A stretch of 64,000 bases of DNA from Chloroflexota bacterium (GTDB taxonomy: Bacteria; Chloroflexota; Dehalococcoidia; Lucifugimonadales; Lucifugimonadaceae): positions 1 through 64,000 of the forward strand of contig JAJCYY010000090.1 in the NCBI GenBank assembly GCA_029262735.1. The letters run 5' to 3'. The notes beneath the pieces are model-generated. The model was not told the DNA's origin and ran no database searches. It saw only the letters and a list, made by a program, of their open reading frames with translations. Shown here in pieces: positions 35,540 to 44,391 of the stretch. Both the position numbers and the translations under genes were made by a program. How positions within the stretch are numbered: position 1 is the first letter of the stretch; each line of letters opens with the position of its first letter.

Positions 35540-36478
35540 ATGAAGGTCGGTCATTTCGAGATCACCCTGCCGGACCCGCCATTACAGTCACCACACTGCA
35601 TCGCAATGCTGCGCCCCTGGGTTAACGTCGGCAACGTTGGCCAGACCGTGCTCGGGCGGCTGTCACGGCTCTACAACGCTGATCGCATCGGTGAACTCGT
35701 CAGGCCCGGCCAGTTCTATGACTTCACGCGTTACCGTCCGGAGATCCGCTACGCAGAAGCGAAACGCACCGTACGAGTGCCAAACACCGCTGTCGAAGTG
35801 GGCCGTGCTGCGGAGACAACGACCGCGACGAACGACCTCGTCCTCCTTCATATGCTTGAGCCGCACAGCAACGCTGAGGACTACAACGACTCCGTTCTCG
35901 AACTGCTTCGCGCTCTCAACATTGAGCGGTACGTGCTTGTTGGCGGAATGTACGACTCGGTACCGCACTCGAGGCCGCTCTCGATTACCGGGTCAGCACG
36001 CGGTTTCACGCCACCGGAGGATTTTGGCGGAGTCAGGCTCGGACGCAGCAGCTACCAGGGGCCGACCAGCCTGACAAGCCAACTGACCGATCGGGCCCGG
36101 AACGAGCTTGGCATCGAGACACTGTCGCTGATAGTTCATCTGCCGCTCTATCTCAAGTTGGAGGACGACTACACCGGCGCCTATCGGGCCATCCAGGCAC
36201 TATCTTCCCTCTACGGCTTCTCGGCCGATGTGCCGGAGAAGGATCTCGCAGAGCAGCAGTACGACCAGGTCACGCCAGCGATGTCCAACAATCCCCAGTT
36301 GCAGGAGCTGGTCAAGAAGTTTGAGGACGACTACGACCGGGATGCTGGGACTCAGACTGAGGGAGATGCCGAAGAGTCCATTGAGCTCTCCCCGGAGATA
36401 GAACGATTTCTCGACGACGTCTCCCGGCGCGGACCGGGTGAAACAGGTGAGGACGGCCCAACGAGCGGTGGTGTGTGA
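35540..36478 (+). CDS. PAC2-family protein (proteasome-assembly-chaperone-like)
   Basis: 312 residues, with GAGAGGGACC just upstream of the ATG. It has a PAC2 fold: PWVNVGNVGQTVLGRL near residue 26, YVLVGGMYDSVPHSRP in the middle and YQGPTSLTSQL. A Glu/Asp-rich C-terminal tail (EGDAEESIELSPEIERFLDD) is present. Actinobacterial and archaeal homologs are linked to proteasomes or ATP-grasp partners; no proteasome gene is in this window, so the role is unknown. It is convergent with the aminopeptidase gene (6 nt apart). Confidence 0.8.
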   Translation: MKVGHFEITLPDPPLQSPHCIAMLRPWVNVGNVGQTVLGRLSRLYNADRIGELVRPGQFYDFTRYRPEIRYAEAKRTVRVPNTAVEVGRAAETTTATNDLVLLHMLEPHSNAEDYNDSVLELLRALNIERYVLVGGMYDSVPHSRPLSITGSARGFTPPEDFGGVRLGRSSYQGPTSLTSQLTDRARNELGIETLSLIVHLPLYLKLEDDYTGAYRAIQALSSLYGFSADVPEKDLAEQQYDQVTPAMSNNPQLQELVKKFEDDYDRDAGTQTEGDAEESIELSPEIERFLDDVSRRGPGETGEDGPTSGGV

Positions 36479-36484
36479 GCCGGG

Positions 36485-37792
36485 CTAATTGACCGAGGCA
36501 GCTGCCTCAACTTCGGAAACGGTCTTCGGGACCGCGGAGGTCAGCACCCGGTTCCCGTCCTCTGTGATCAAGACATCGTCCTCGGTGCGAATGCCAATCC
36601 CCTTCAGCCTCTCCGGCGCGTCTTCGGCGAACGGTCCGAAGTACAGGCCCGGCTCGACCGTTAGCACCATGCCAGCCTCCAGCTTGATCGAAGGGCCTGT
36701 ACGTCCTCCGGTGCGGTAGATGCCGGAGTCATGCACATCCAGGCCGAGCCAGTGGGATGTTCCATGCATGTAGTACGGCAGGAAGCCGCGCTCCGTGATG
36801 AGAGCGTCGAGATCGCCCTTTAGCGCACCGAGGTCAAGCAGGCCCTGGGTTAAAACCTTCAGTGCAACATCGTGAACGTCCATCGCCCCGTTACCTGGCT
36901 TCGCAGCATCTATCCCGGCCTCGTTTGCGGCCAGGACAACCTCGTAAACATCTTTTTGCTCGGGTGAAAACGTCCCGTTTACCGGCCAGGTGCGGGTGAT
37001 GTCGGCGGAATACATCTCGTATTCGGCCCCTGCATCGACCAGCAATAGACTTCCGTCGTCCATGCGGTCCCTGTTGCTGATGTAATGAAGAATGCAGGAG
37101 TTCGCGCCAGATGCCAGGATTGACGGGTAACCGTTACGCTCCGAACCGCGCCCGCGGAATTCGTGCTCCATCTCCGCCTGCACCTCGAACTCGAACACAC
37201 TGGGTTTCGCCGTCTTGAACGCCACATCGAAACCCGCCGCGGTGATGTCAATCGCCTTCTGAAGGCACTCGACCTCGAGCGGCGACTTGATCAAGCGCAT
37301 CTGGTCGATCACGGGCATCGGGTCGACGATGGAGTTCAGCGCCTTGTCGCCACGCGGTGCCATCCTGCGGCGCTTGACCGACTGATCGGTGAGCAACGCA
37401 TCGAGCTTCTGGTCTGTGCCAAGCGCGTAGTACACCTGTTCGTAGTCAGCCAGCAGCTTTGGCAACTCCGTGTCGAGCTCGGTCGTCGTGAACGCCACAT
37501 CTGCGCCGAACTTCTCCTGAGCGGCCTCAACACCCGTCCTCAGACCGGTCCATGTTTCCAACTTCGGGTCACGAGGCAGCACGAAGAGCGCGTACGGCTT
37601 TTCGCTGCCTGGTCTGAGCACGGCAATTGCATCAGGCTCGCCGAATCCCGTCAGGTACCAGAACGGCGATACCTGCCTGAACTCGAACTCAACATCGTGG
37701 TTCCGGGTCGCGAGATGCCCGGCCGGAACGACGATTGCGCCGTCCGTGATCTCGTTCAGCAGCCTGCTTCTTCGTTCTGCGAACTGGTCCAT
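36485..37792 (-). CDS. pepP: Xaa-Pro aminopeptidase (M24B, PepP-like)
   Basis: 435 residues from the ATG at 37792, with GGGAG 5-6 nt upstream; a second in-frame ATG lies at 37804. The N-terminal creatinase-like domain (FWYLTGFGEPDAIAVL) is followed by the pita-bread catalytic domain with the five metal ligands: two Asp in LLVDAGAEYEMYSADITRTW, His in YYMHGTSHWLGLDVHD, Glu in LTVEPGLY and Glu in GIRTEDDV. It removes N-terminal residues before proline using two divalent metal ions, probably Mn2+. This activity belongs to peptide recycling in the cytoplasm. Confidence 0.92.
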   Translation of the reverse strand: MDQFAERRSRLLNEITDGAIVVPAGHLATRNHDVEFEFRQVSPFWYLTGFGEPDAIAVLRPGSEKPYALFVLPRDPKLETWTGLRTGVEAAQEKFGADVAFTTTELDTELPKLLADYEQVYYALGTDQKLDALLTDQSVKRRRMAPRGDKALNSIVDPMPVIDQMRLIKSPLEVECLQKAIDITAAGFDVAFKTAKPSVFEFEVQAEMEHEFRGRGSERNGYPSILASGANSCILHYISNRDRMDDGSLLLVDAGAEYEMYSADITRTWPVNGTFSPEQKDVYEVVLAANEAGIDAAKPGNGAMDVHDVALKVLTQGLLDLGALKGDLDALITERGFLPYYMHGTSHWLGLDVHDSGIYRTGGRTGPSIKLEAGMVLTVEPGLYFGPFAEDAPERLKGIGIRTEDDVLITEDGNRVLTSAVPKTVSEVEAAASVN

Positions 37793-38089
37793 CTGAACTC
37801 CCATGAACGCCGACCGTCTTGTGAGCCGGGTTTTCGGGCCGCCGATTTCGGACCGGCAGCGTCGTCAGACTAGATTGTGATTGCTCACCAGCAACGCGTC
37901 CAGCCAAAACCACCGGCTCATCGAGACGCCGCCAGCCATTTCGTCACAAGTAGGCGAAATGTTCATACCGGTCTGTCAAGAGACACACGTCTACTGGTCT
38001 CAACCGCGATTCGTTGTGCGTTCTCGGCAAGCATTATTGAGATCAGACCAAACTACCCGTGATAGGTCGAATCCGGTGCTGGTCGGAAC

Positions 38090-41000
38090 TTGTCCGCTCG
38101 AAATGTGGTCGCTGTGCGTCATCTCAGCCCTCAACTGTTCACAGAGATTGCCCTTTCGATGGTGCCCCTTGCCAACGCCCCGACGTGGGTGAAGGCACTG
38201 TGGGTCGAGAAAGAGCTGCAAGAGCGCGGCCTCTGGCAGGACGATGTTTTCGAGCTTGTGCGCCCGTTTCTGGTTACGCCGAAAGGCAGCGGGGAACCGG
38301 CCGCGATTAGCCCCCCGCCAGAACCGGTACCATTGCCCGAACAGGTGGACCTGGGATCTCAGATCGTAGTTTCCACTCCCCAGCAAACTCCCGCCGAGGC
38401 CCGCTGGGCGCCGTCCCCCGATGGTCCCGACGATGAAGAACTCTCAGATGAGGACAATCCGGGCGACTTTGGTGCTGATTCCGGACTGGTCAAGACCCCA
38501 TCCGAGTATCTCAAGTCTGTAGGTTACGACGCAGTATCGGCCAGTTCGGACGGTGTCGATGACGAAGCTGACCACTCACCGCCGGACACCGGACCCGATG
38601 CGGGATCACCGTCACCGGCGCCGAAGCAGTCTGATGCCTCTCTGAACAACAGTTCCGATGAGGAGATCGCTCGCCGGATTAGTGAGCTGACACCTGAGCA
38701 GGCTGAACTTGCGTCCGTCATCCACATGCTCGCCGTGTCAGCACGTTTGGGTGATGCTCCGTCGAGAGAGGAGCCGCAGGCGCAGGATTTTCAGCCTCCG
38801 GAGCCCGATTCGGAGGTCGATCAAGACCCAGGAGAGTTCAGGGCGTCAGATTCGCCGATCGTCACCGATATCGATGCAGTCGAAGCCGAGTCGTCTGCTT
38901 CTACTCAGGCGGCCGCACCGGACGAAGCTGATGATGCTGAACAATCCGAAGATGGCGATTCCTCCAAGCTCGATCGACCGGGGATAGTGCCGTTCCTCGA
39001 ATGGCATGACGACACTGTCGACCTTTCGTCTGAACTTACAGGCAATGCGCAGATCGATGAGATCGAACCGGAACTCCCTGCTGAGCCAGTTTCCGAAATC
39101 AGTGACCACGCCGGAGAGGGGGAAGCACCTGAAGAGACGGTGCAGGCTTCTGAGGATTCCGACGAACAAGGCGACCCGGGCCACAGGATGCCGGGCATGG
39201 CGCCGTTTTCTGGCTGGCTTAAGGCAGCGGAAGGACAGCCAGTCGATCTCCCGCTTCACGAGCCGGAGATTGAGATCGAAGCGGAAATTCCTGCTGAGCC
39301 TGTAGCTCAACTCAGCGGACCTGCTACGGATCAGACTGCTGAGGAAAAGCCTGAGATCAGCGATTCATCCGACGATACGGTCGTGGCTGGCTCCATAGAA
39401 ACTACGCAACCGAAACAGGGCCTCGAACTAACTTTCTGGCACACAAAGCCAGTCCAGCCGCCGGTAGAGTCCGAGAAAATCGATCTGGCAGATGAGCAAA
39501 TTCCGCAGACGAGCGAGGCATCTGACAATCCCGAAATACCGGACAGCTCCGAGTCGAAACAGCCAAAGAAGGGGCTCGAAGTAACGTACTGGCGTACAAA
39601 GCCAGTCCAGCCGCCGGTAGAGTCCGATTCAGTCGATCTGGCGAATGAGCAAATTTCGGAGGCGAGTGAGGCGTCCGACAACCCCGAAATACCGGACGGC
39701 TCCGAGTCGAAACAACCGAAGCCGTGGCTCGAAGTAACTTACTGGCACACAAAGCCAGTCCAGCCGCCGGTTGAGCCCGAAAAAATTGATCAACCGGCTG
39801 AGGAACATCCCGAGGCGAGCGAGGCGTCCGACAACCCCGAAATACCGGATAGCTCCAAGTCGAAACAACCGAAGCCGGGGCTCGAAGTAACTTACTGGCG
39901 AACAAAGCCGGTCCAGCCGCCGGTAGAGCCCGAGTCAGTCGATCTGCCGAAAGTTGACGAGTCGAACCAGAAGCCGTCGCGATCACCCGATCTTGGTTCT
40001 GGAACGAGCGATCCGACAGTCGAAGGTCATTTGACCGTGTCCCCGCCGGTGGCCGAAGCAAAGACAGGACAGGTTGACCTGCCTGAACCTGCCCAGAAGC
40101 CGACGACCGCTAGCTCCGAAAAATCCTCAGAGGCCGTACTCGACAACAGACCCGCGCCCAGCCGAAACGCGCTCACCCGACACCTGACAGCCGCAGAAAC
40201 GGCAGCCGACCGGCAGCCTTTCCCGGCCGGTAGTAAGGGCACGGTCACACCCTCGAATCAAGTTCCGGAACCTGTCACTACTCAGCGTATTGCTGAACCA
40301 GTCCACGAAGATGCAGCGACGGCTGAGACACTTCCGGAACTGGAACCGGCAAAAGAGCAGCAGCGGCCGAGCAAAACCACTGCGAAAAAGAGGTCGGTGC
40401 GAAAGAGCAGAAAATCCAGGAAACCCCGTAAGGCGGCGACCGCCAGCAAGCGAGATCCGAAACCGTCTACAGCAGAGCCTGGCGAGCGCGGCAACACGCT
40501 CGTGAATGCCGAGTTGCGTCGGCAACCGACTGCAATCGCCCCGGTCGTTCCGACGCTGAAACCGGCTGAAGATCAGAGGAAGGTCGACACCGTACCAGCA
40601 GCAGCGATCGCACCCGATCCTGCCTCAGTTAAGACCTCATCGACTGAGGCATCTCCGAGCAAATCACAACCTGTGGCAAAGCAGACGAAACCGAATCGAA
40701 CGGCGTCGAAGAAGAGTTCGCCGAAAGCATCCACAAAGTCGAAACCGTCCACCGCTCGAGTCAAAAAGCCGAAGACCGAAATAATTTCAGATCAACCCGG
40801 ATTGAAAAAAGGGGCTGGAACGCTCGTTGACGCGCTGCCAGGGACACTTCCGACCACTCTGGAAATCGTGGTCGCACCGGCGGAAAAGCCGAAAAACAAG
40901 TTTCCGTCTTCTCCGACACCAGAGCATGTCAAGCGCGAAGCAGGGCCGAAGGCACCGTTGCCAGTAAGTTCAAAACGGGCATCATCCGCAAAATCAGAAA

Positions 41001-42058
41001 AAGCCGCCTCAAAGCCTGTCAAAAAGAGCCTCGCCGCTCAATCGCAAAAGCAAGAGAAAAGCAAAAAATCGCCGACTAGTCCCATCTCATTGCCACCTGC
41101 CAAGATAGATTCAAAGTCGGCAACGCTGACCGACAAGAGCCCGGCTTCACTGTCGCAGAAGCAAGAGAAGAGCAAGAAGTCGCCGACGGGCCCCATCTCA
41201 GTGCCGCCTGCCAAGACAGATTCAAAGGCGTCAACGCCGGTCAAAAAGAGCCTGACAGTACCTTCCTCGAAGCGGGACAAAAGCAAACCAAGTTCATCGG
41301 CACCAACAGCACCTCCCGCGTCTCGACCGGTAGCTAAACCAGTTGCAAAAACTGATCCGAAACCCAAAAAGCTCAAGCAAAAAGATCCGGTAACCCAGTC
41401 GCCTAAACAAGACAAACCCGAAAAGGCATCAGCGACTTCGCGTTCAACAACCTCAACATCGGTACCAGCAGCCAAAATAGAACAGAACGCGCAGCCGTCG
41501 AAGCAAAAGAGTGCTCCTGCGGCGTCTCTAAAGCCAGCAAAACGCAAGAGCCCACGAAAGCCGTCCACACCACCGGCGATTTCAACTTCAGTGACACCTG
41601 TCAAAGTGGCCAAGAGCGCGCAAAAGCCCGAGCGATCAAAGAGCACTCGACTTAAGATTCCCGCAGAGGCCGTTGCGAAATCAAGACCTGCTCGCAAGCC
41701 AAGAACTGCAACCGGCAAAGCCCGAAGAGGGCTGAGCGAACCTACCGCCAGAAAGCTACGGAAGCTCGCCAGTCAGCCAGTCGTTCAACCGAAAAAAGAT
41801 CTGCTGAACAACATCGACGCCGCTGCAATTGCAGACCTCTTTGGGATTCACATCGACACCACTTCCGGCTCGGACCACACACGCCTCCTGTTCTTCGATG
41901 CGGCGCTTAAGGCGCAAAACGGAGACTGGACCGGCAGCCAGGAACGCCTTGAAGCGGCGCTCAAATCCGTCGGCAACTCGCCGCGGTCATGGGTCATGAG
42001 GTCGGCGATTGAGCAGGCGATCAAGATCAACGAGAGGTTGAACAGGCCTGCCGCGTAG
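38090..42058 (+). CDS. Giant charge-segregated low-complexity protein with tandem repeats (novel)
   Basis: 1322 residues; the start (TTG 38090, or GTG 38105/38114) is uncertain. Residues about 1-62 look folded and helical (LFTEIALSMVPLANAPTWVK, then LWVEKELQERGLWQDDVFELV). Residues 63-640 are Asp/Glu/Ser/Pro-rich and acidic. About 770-1235 are Lys/Ser/Pro/Ala-rich and very basic. Residues 1241-1322 are again ordered, with a TPR-like helical look (LLFFDAALKAQNGDWTGSQE). A short aromatic motif recurs six times: at residues 298 and 369 (loosely), then at 444, 495, 546 and 597 at exact 51-residue spacing, read as GLEVTYW followed by TKPVQPPVE. No signal peptide or membrane segment is seen. The reading frame is long, uninterrupted and uses codons like its neighbours. 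The function is unknown; a scaffold or condensate former, or a nucleoid or ribosome-associated polymer, are guesses. Confidence 0.8.
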   Translation: MSARNVVAVRHLSPQLFTEIALSMVPLANAPTWVKALWVEKELQERGLWQDDVFELVRPFLVTPKGSGEPAAISPPPEPVPLPEQVDLGSQIVVSTPQQTPAEARWAPSPDGPDDEELSDEDNPGDFGADSGLVKTPSEYLKSVGYDAVSASSDGVDDEADHSPPDTGPDAGSPSPAPKQSDASLNNSSDEEIARRISELTPEQAELASVIHMLAVSARLGDAPSREEPQAQDFQPPEPDSEVDQDPGEFRASDSPIVTDIDAVEAESSASTQAAAPDEADDAEQSEDGDSSKLDRPGIVPFLEWHDDTVDLSSELTGNAQIDEIEPELPAEPVSEISDHAGEGEAPEETVQASEDSDEQGDPGHRMPGMAPFSGWLKAAEGQPVDLPLHEPEIEIEAEIPAEPVAQLSGPATDQTAEEKPEISDSSDDTVVAGSIETTQPKQGLELTFWHTKPVQPPVESEKIDLADEQIPQTSEASDNPEIPDSSESKQPKKGLEVTYWRTKPVQPPVESDSVDLANEQISEASEASDNPEIPDGSESKQPKPWLEVTYWHTKPVQPPVEPEKIDQPAEEHPEASEASDNPEIPDSSKSKQPKPGLEVTYWRTKPVQPPVEPESVDLPKVDESNQKPSRSPDLGSGTSDPTVEGHLTVSPPVAEAKTGQVDLPEPAQKPTTASSEKSSEAVLDNRPAPSRNALTRHLTAAETAADRQPFPAGSKGTVTPSNQVPEPVTTQRIAEPVHEDAATAETLPELEPAKEQQRPSKTTAKKRSVRKSRKSRKPRKAATASKRDPKPSTAEPGERGNTLVNAELRRQPTAIAPVVPTLKPAEDQRKVDTVPAAAIAPDPASVKTSSTEASPSKSQPVAKQTKPNRTASKKSSPKASTKSKPSTARVKKPKTEIISDQPGLKKGAGTLVDALPGTLPTTLEIVVAPAEKPKNKFPSSPTPEHVKREAGPKAPLPVSSKRASSAKSEKAASKPVKKSLAAQSQKQEKSKKSPTSPISLPPAKIDSKSATLTDKSPASLSQKQEKSKKSPTGPISVPPAKTDSKASTPVKKSLTVPSSKRDKSKPSSSAPTAPPASRPVAKPVAKTDPKPKKLKQKDPVTQSPKQDKPEKASATSRSTTSTSVPAAKIEQNAQPSKQKSAPAASLKPAKRKSPRKPSTPPAISTSVTPVKVAKSAQKPERSKSTRLKIPAEAVAKSRPARKPRTATGKARRGLSEPTARKLRKLASQPVVQPKKDLLNNIDAAAIADLFGIHIDTTSGSDHTRLLFFDAALKAQNGDWTGSQERLEAALKSVGNSPRSWVMRSAIEQAIKINERLNRPAA
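39419..39952 (+). repeat. 153-bp tandem repeat, 3.5 copies, in the giant protein gene
   Basis: Copies begin at 39419, 39572, 39725 and 39878, exactly 153 bp apart; the last is partial. Each full copy encodes 51 residues: GLEVTYW, then TKPVQPPVE, VDL-like, EASDNPEIPD and SKQPK. Copies differ at a few positions, so the array is not a fresh duplication. Confidence 0.9.
41042..41263 (+). repeat. 111-bp repeat in the Lys-rich half of the giant protein gene
   Basis: Two copies (starts 41042 and 41153) encode about 37 residues each, of form SQKQEKSKKSPT followed by PPAK and DSK. Degenerate further copies follow downstream (SKRDKSKPSSS, SPKQDKPEKAS). Such K/S/P repeats resemble histone-H1-like tails in composition only. 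Confidence 0.75.
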
Positions 42059-42079
42059 CCGCTAAGTCGGCCAGTCAGA

Positions 42080-42925
42080 TCAGTCGAGAAGCGTGCGCAC
42101 CTGATCTCCGTGTGCACCGAGCATGTTCAGCGCATTCTCTGACGTCCGCTCAGCTACCTCTTCGATCGAGATCCCGCGGACCTCAGACAGGCACTCTGCG
42201 ACGCTCAACAGGTGCCGCGGCTCGGTCCATTTCATCCGGTCCTTTTTGAACGGCTGCGGGTACGAATCCGTCTCCAGGACGATCCTCTCCATTGGAAGCC
42301 ACGCCGCAACCACCTGCAACCTCTTCAGCCGCAACAGTGGCCTTGCGAACGACACCATAAACCCCGCATCCAACACGGCTCCCGCTGTGGCGATGTCACC
42401 CTGGAAGTAGTGCGCCGCTCCGCCATTCGCACCGGCCGAGGTCTCCGCAATGATCCTCAGCGCAACAGGCCACGCTGACGCCGCGTCAAGATCGTCGCCC
42501 GGCTCTCGCACATGGAAGACGACGGGAAGCAGCTGCCGTTTCGCGATCTCGATCTGCTGCCGAAACGCCTCATCCTGCACATCCACCCACGGACGGCCCG
42601 ATTCAGTCGGCCGGGCGAGCACGTGAGGTTGATGATCAATACCGACTTCACTCATCACAACGACGGCGTCCCGTGATGCCATCTCATCCAACCCCGTGAG
42701 GTCATCGTCAGTCAACGGGCCGCTCAGGTCGGTCGGGTGAACGCCAACGCCTGCGAAAAGCATGGGATGCCGATCTGCCAGCTCGACGCAACGCACGCTG
42801 TCGTCCACCGTGACTCCGGCGGTGATGATTGCGCCGACACCAGCTTCCTCAGCACGAGAATGGATGCCCTCCAGCTCTTCTGGAGCGTGCTGCTGTATAT
42901 GTGCATGAACATCGATCAGCTTCAA
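42080..42925 (-). CDS. TatD-family metal-dependent hydrolase
   Basis: 281 residues from the TTG at 42925. The TTG overlaps the TGA of the upstream flavodoxin gene (TTGA), which fixes the start; the frame extends to 43084 without family sequence. Motifs are IDVHAHIQ (H-x-H), VVMSEVGID (Glu), VVFHVREPGDD (His), GAAHYFQGD and VLETDSYPQPF (Asp). TatD proteins are amidohydrolase-fold nucleases or hydrolases; this member is divergent, and the substrate is unknown. Co-transcription with two flavodoxin-domain genes is unusual. Confidence 0.82.
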   Translation of the reverse strand: MKLIDVHAHIQQHAPEELEGIHSRAEEAGVGAIITAGVTVDDSVRCVELADRHPMLFAGVGVHPTDLSGPLTDDDLTGLDEMASRDAVVVMSEVGIDHQPHVLARPTESGRPWVDVQDEAFRQQIEIAKRQLLPVVFHVREPGDDLDAASAWPVALRIIAETSAGANGGAAHYFQGDIATAGAVLDAGFMVSFARPLLRLKRLQVVAAWLPMERIVLETDSYPQPFKKDRMKWTEPRHLLSVAECLSEVRGISIEEVAERTSENALNMLGAHGDQVRTLLD

Positions 42926-43485
42926 GTTGCCTGCTCTCCCGGCCTGGGCGCGGCATTTGTGCCGGTTTCGTTCAACGCATCGGCAAACAGCTCTCCAACG
43001 TGTTGTGCCCAGCTGCGAATCGCCTCCCACGACCGGTGGTCGCCCCGGGGCGTACCCGCCATCCTGTCCAGCAGCCGCAGGCAAAATGGCAGGTTGTCCC
43101 TGTCAAACGAACCGTGGAAAAGCGCCGTTGAGAGAGGGTTGAGACCCGGTGCGTGTTCGCGAAGAGTCTCAACGATCTCCTCGTGCTCACGGAGCGCCGA
43201 TTTCGGGTTCTTCACGCCAAGCATCCCGGTCGTGAACAGTGCTACCGGCATGGCAGACAGGCGCTCGGCATTGGCCATGACAAGCAGCACCGCGTCAGGC
43301 AGCCAGTTTCGCCCGTACGATGGCGCGCCGACGACCAGCGCATCGTACTTCGCCACCTGGATCTGGGGTCCTGCAACCAGCACGTCAACATCAAAGCCCG
43401 CGGCAGTCAGTTCATCGCCAACCGCAGCGGCGACCTCGGCGGTTGAGCCGAACCTGCTCGCATATGTGACAAGAATCCGTGGCAC
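42922..43485 (-). CDS. Flavodoxin-domain protein (copy 1, HemG/menaquinone-protoporphyrinogen-oxidase-like)
   Basis: 187 residues, GTG start at 43485. The FMN phosphate loop is ILVTYASRFGSTAEVA (T/S-x-T/S-x-G-x-T pattern). A second loop is VVGAPSYGRNWLPDA, and the third, FMN-contacting part, is VALFTTGMLG. It has the HemG-type form and ends with a long helical C-terminus. It would carry electrons through FMN; the partner is unknown. It is a paralog of the gene at 43607-44119 and overlaps tatD by 4 bases. Confidence 0.82.
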   Translation of the reverse strand: MPRILVTYASRFGSTAEVAAAVGDELTAAGFDVDVLVAGPQIQVAKYDALVVGAPSYGRNWLPDAVLLVMANAERLSAMPVALFTTGMLGVKNPKSALREHEEIVETLREHAPGLNPLSTALFHGSFDRDNLPFCLRLLDRMAGTPRGDHRSWEAIRSWAQHVGELFADALNETGTNAAPRPGEQAT

Positions 43486-43606
43486 ATCGCCAGTCTACGG
43501 GTTGTGGGAGGAGGCAGCCGCGGCACGGCCAGCGCTACGAAGATTTTGCTCACCGGCAAGGCTAGAAACCCCGGTCCGGCCCGCGCCGACGCAGAAACTG
43601 TCGGCA

Positions 43607-44119
43607 TCAGGCAGCGAGTCGTTCCTGCAGACCCGTTGCCCAGGCGCGGACGGCGTCCCAGTCACGGTAGTCACCGGTCGGAGCGTTTTTCCGGTCCATC
43701 AGCTTGCGAGACACGAAATCGACCTTGTCCGGGTCGTACGCACCGGCAAAGATGGCATGCGAAACAGGCTTCATGCCGGGCGCACGAATACACGCAAGTT
43801 CGACTGCCCCCTCGTGCTCACCCTTTGCCCCGGCCATGTCGTGTGAAGGCAACATTCCGACGGTAAACACGGCAACTCGCTTGTTCATCAAGTCAAGCTC
43901 GTGAGCCTCGAAAAACGTAAGTACATCTTCTCGAAGCGCACCACCATATATGGGTGAGCCCACGACGATGAGATCGTAGCCGGCAACGTGTTTCACAGAT
44001 GTCGCCTCGCTCACCGAGGTTTCCAGGCCTGCGCCGCCCAGCGCCTCGCCAATCGCCTCTGCGATCTCCTTTGTCACGCCCGTCCGTGACGAATACGTTA
44101 CGAGAACCGTGTGTGCCAT
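43607..44119 (-). CDS. Flavodoxin-domain protein (copy 2)
   Basis: 170 residues, ATG at 44119 with a G-rich site (GGGGGGCGG) close upstream. FMN loops are VLVTYSSRTGVTKEIAEAIG, VVGSPIYGGALREDV and VAVFTVGMLPSHD. Copy 1 shows the same layout and shares the C-terminal pattern of a GD-like turn plus W-x-A-x-R-x-WA (GDYRDWDAVRAWA here, GDHRSWEAIRSWA there). The pair therefore arose by duplication. Gap to copy 1: 121 nt. Confidence 0.82.
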   Translation of the reverse strand: MAHTVLVTYSSRTGVTKEIAEAIGEALGGAGLETSVSEATSVKHVAGYDLIVVGSPIYGGALREDVLTFFEAHELDLMNKRVAVFTVGMLPSHDMAGAKGEHEGAVELACIRAPGMKPVSHAIFAGAYDPDKVDFVSRKLMDRKNAPTGDYRDWDAVRAWATGLQERLAA

Positions 44120-44391
44120 AACCGCCCCCCTTGTCCACCCATAATGGCTACAGTTTCACTCACCAGGTCAGCATCCGGCATCGTAGTAACTTCAATTGGT
44201 TCGGCTGGTAACTACCATGTCGCAGTGTGATAGCAGTGGATCAGGTGGTGACGGATTTCTGATCAATCCGGTCAGTTGGCATGCAAGTGCCCGGTTGCTG
44301 ATGTAACTTTGCGTTGCAACGGCTAGCGGCTGTATTCGCCTTCGGTCGCCAACCGACACGGCAACCAATCTCACGCGAACAGGAAAAAACC

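Noticed and set aside
41038-41718. Long minus-strand frame opposite the Lys-rich part of the giant protein gene
   Set aside because: It is a by-product of the repeated K/S/P codons on the plus strand; Gly/Phe/Leu-rich with no ordered domain.
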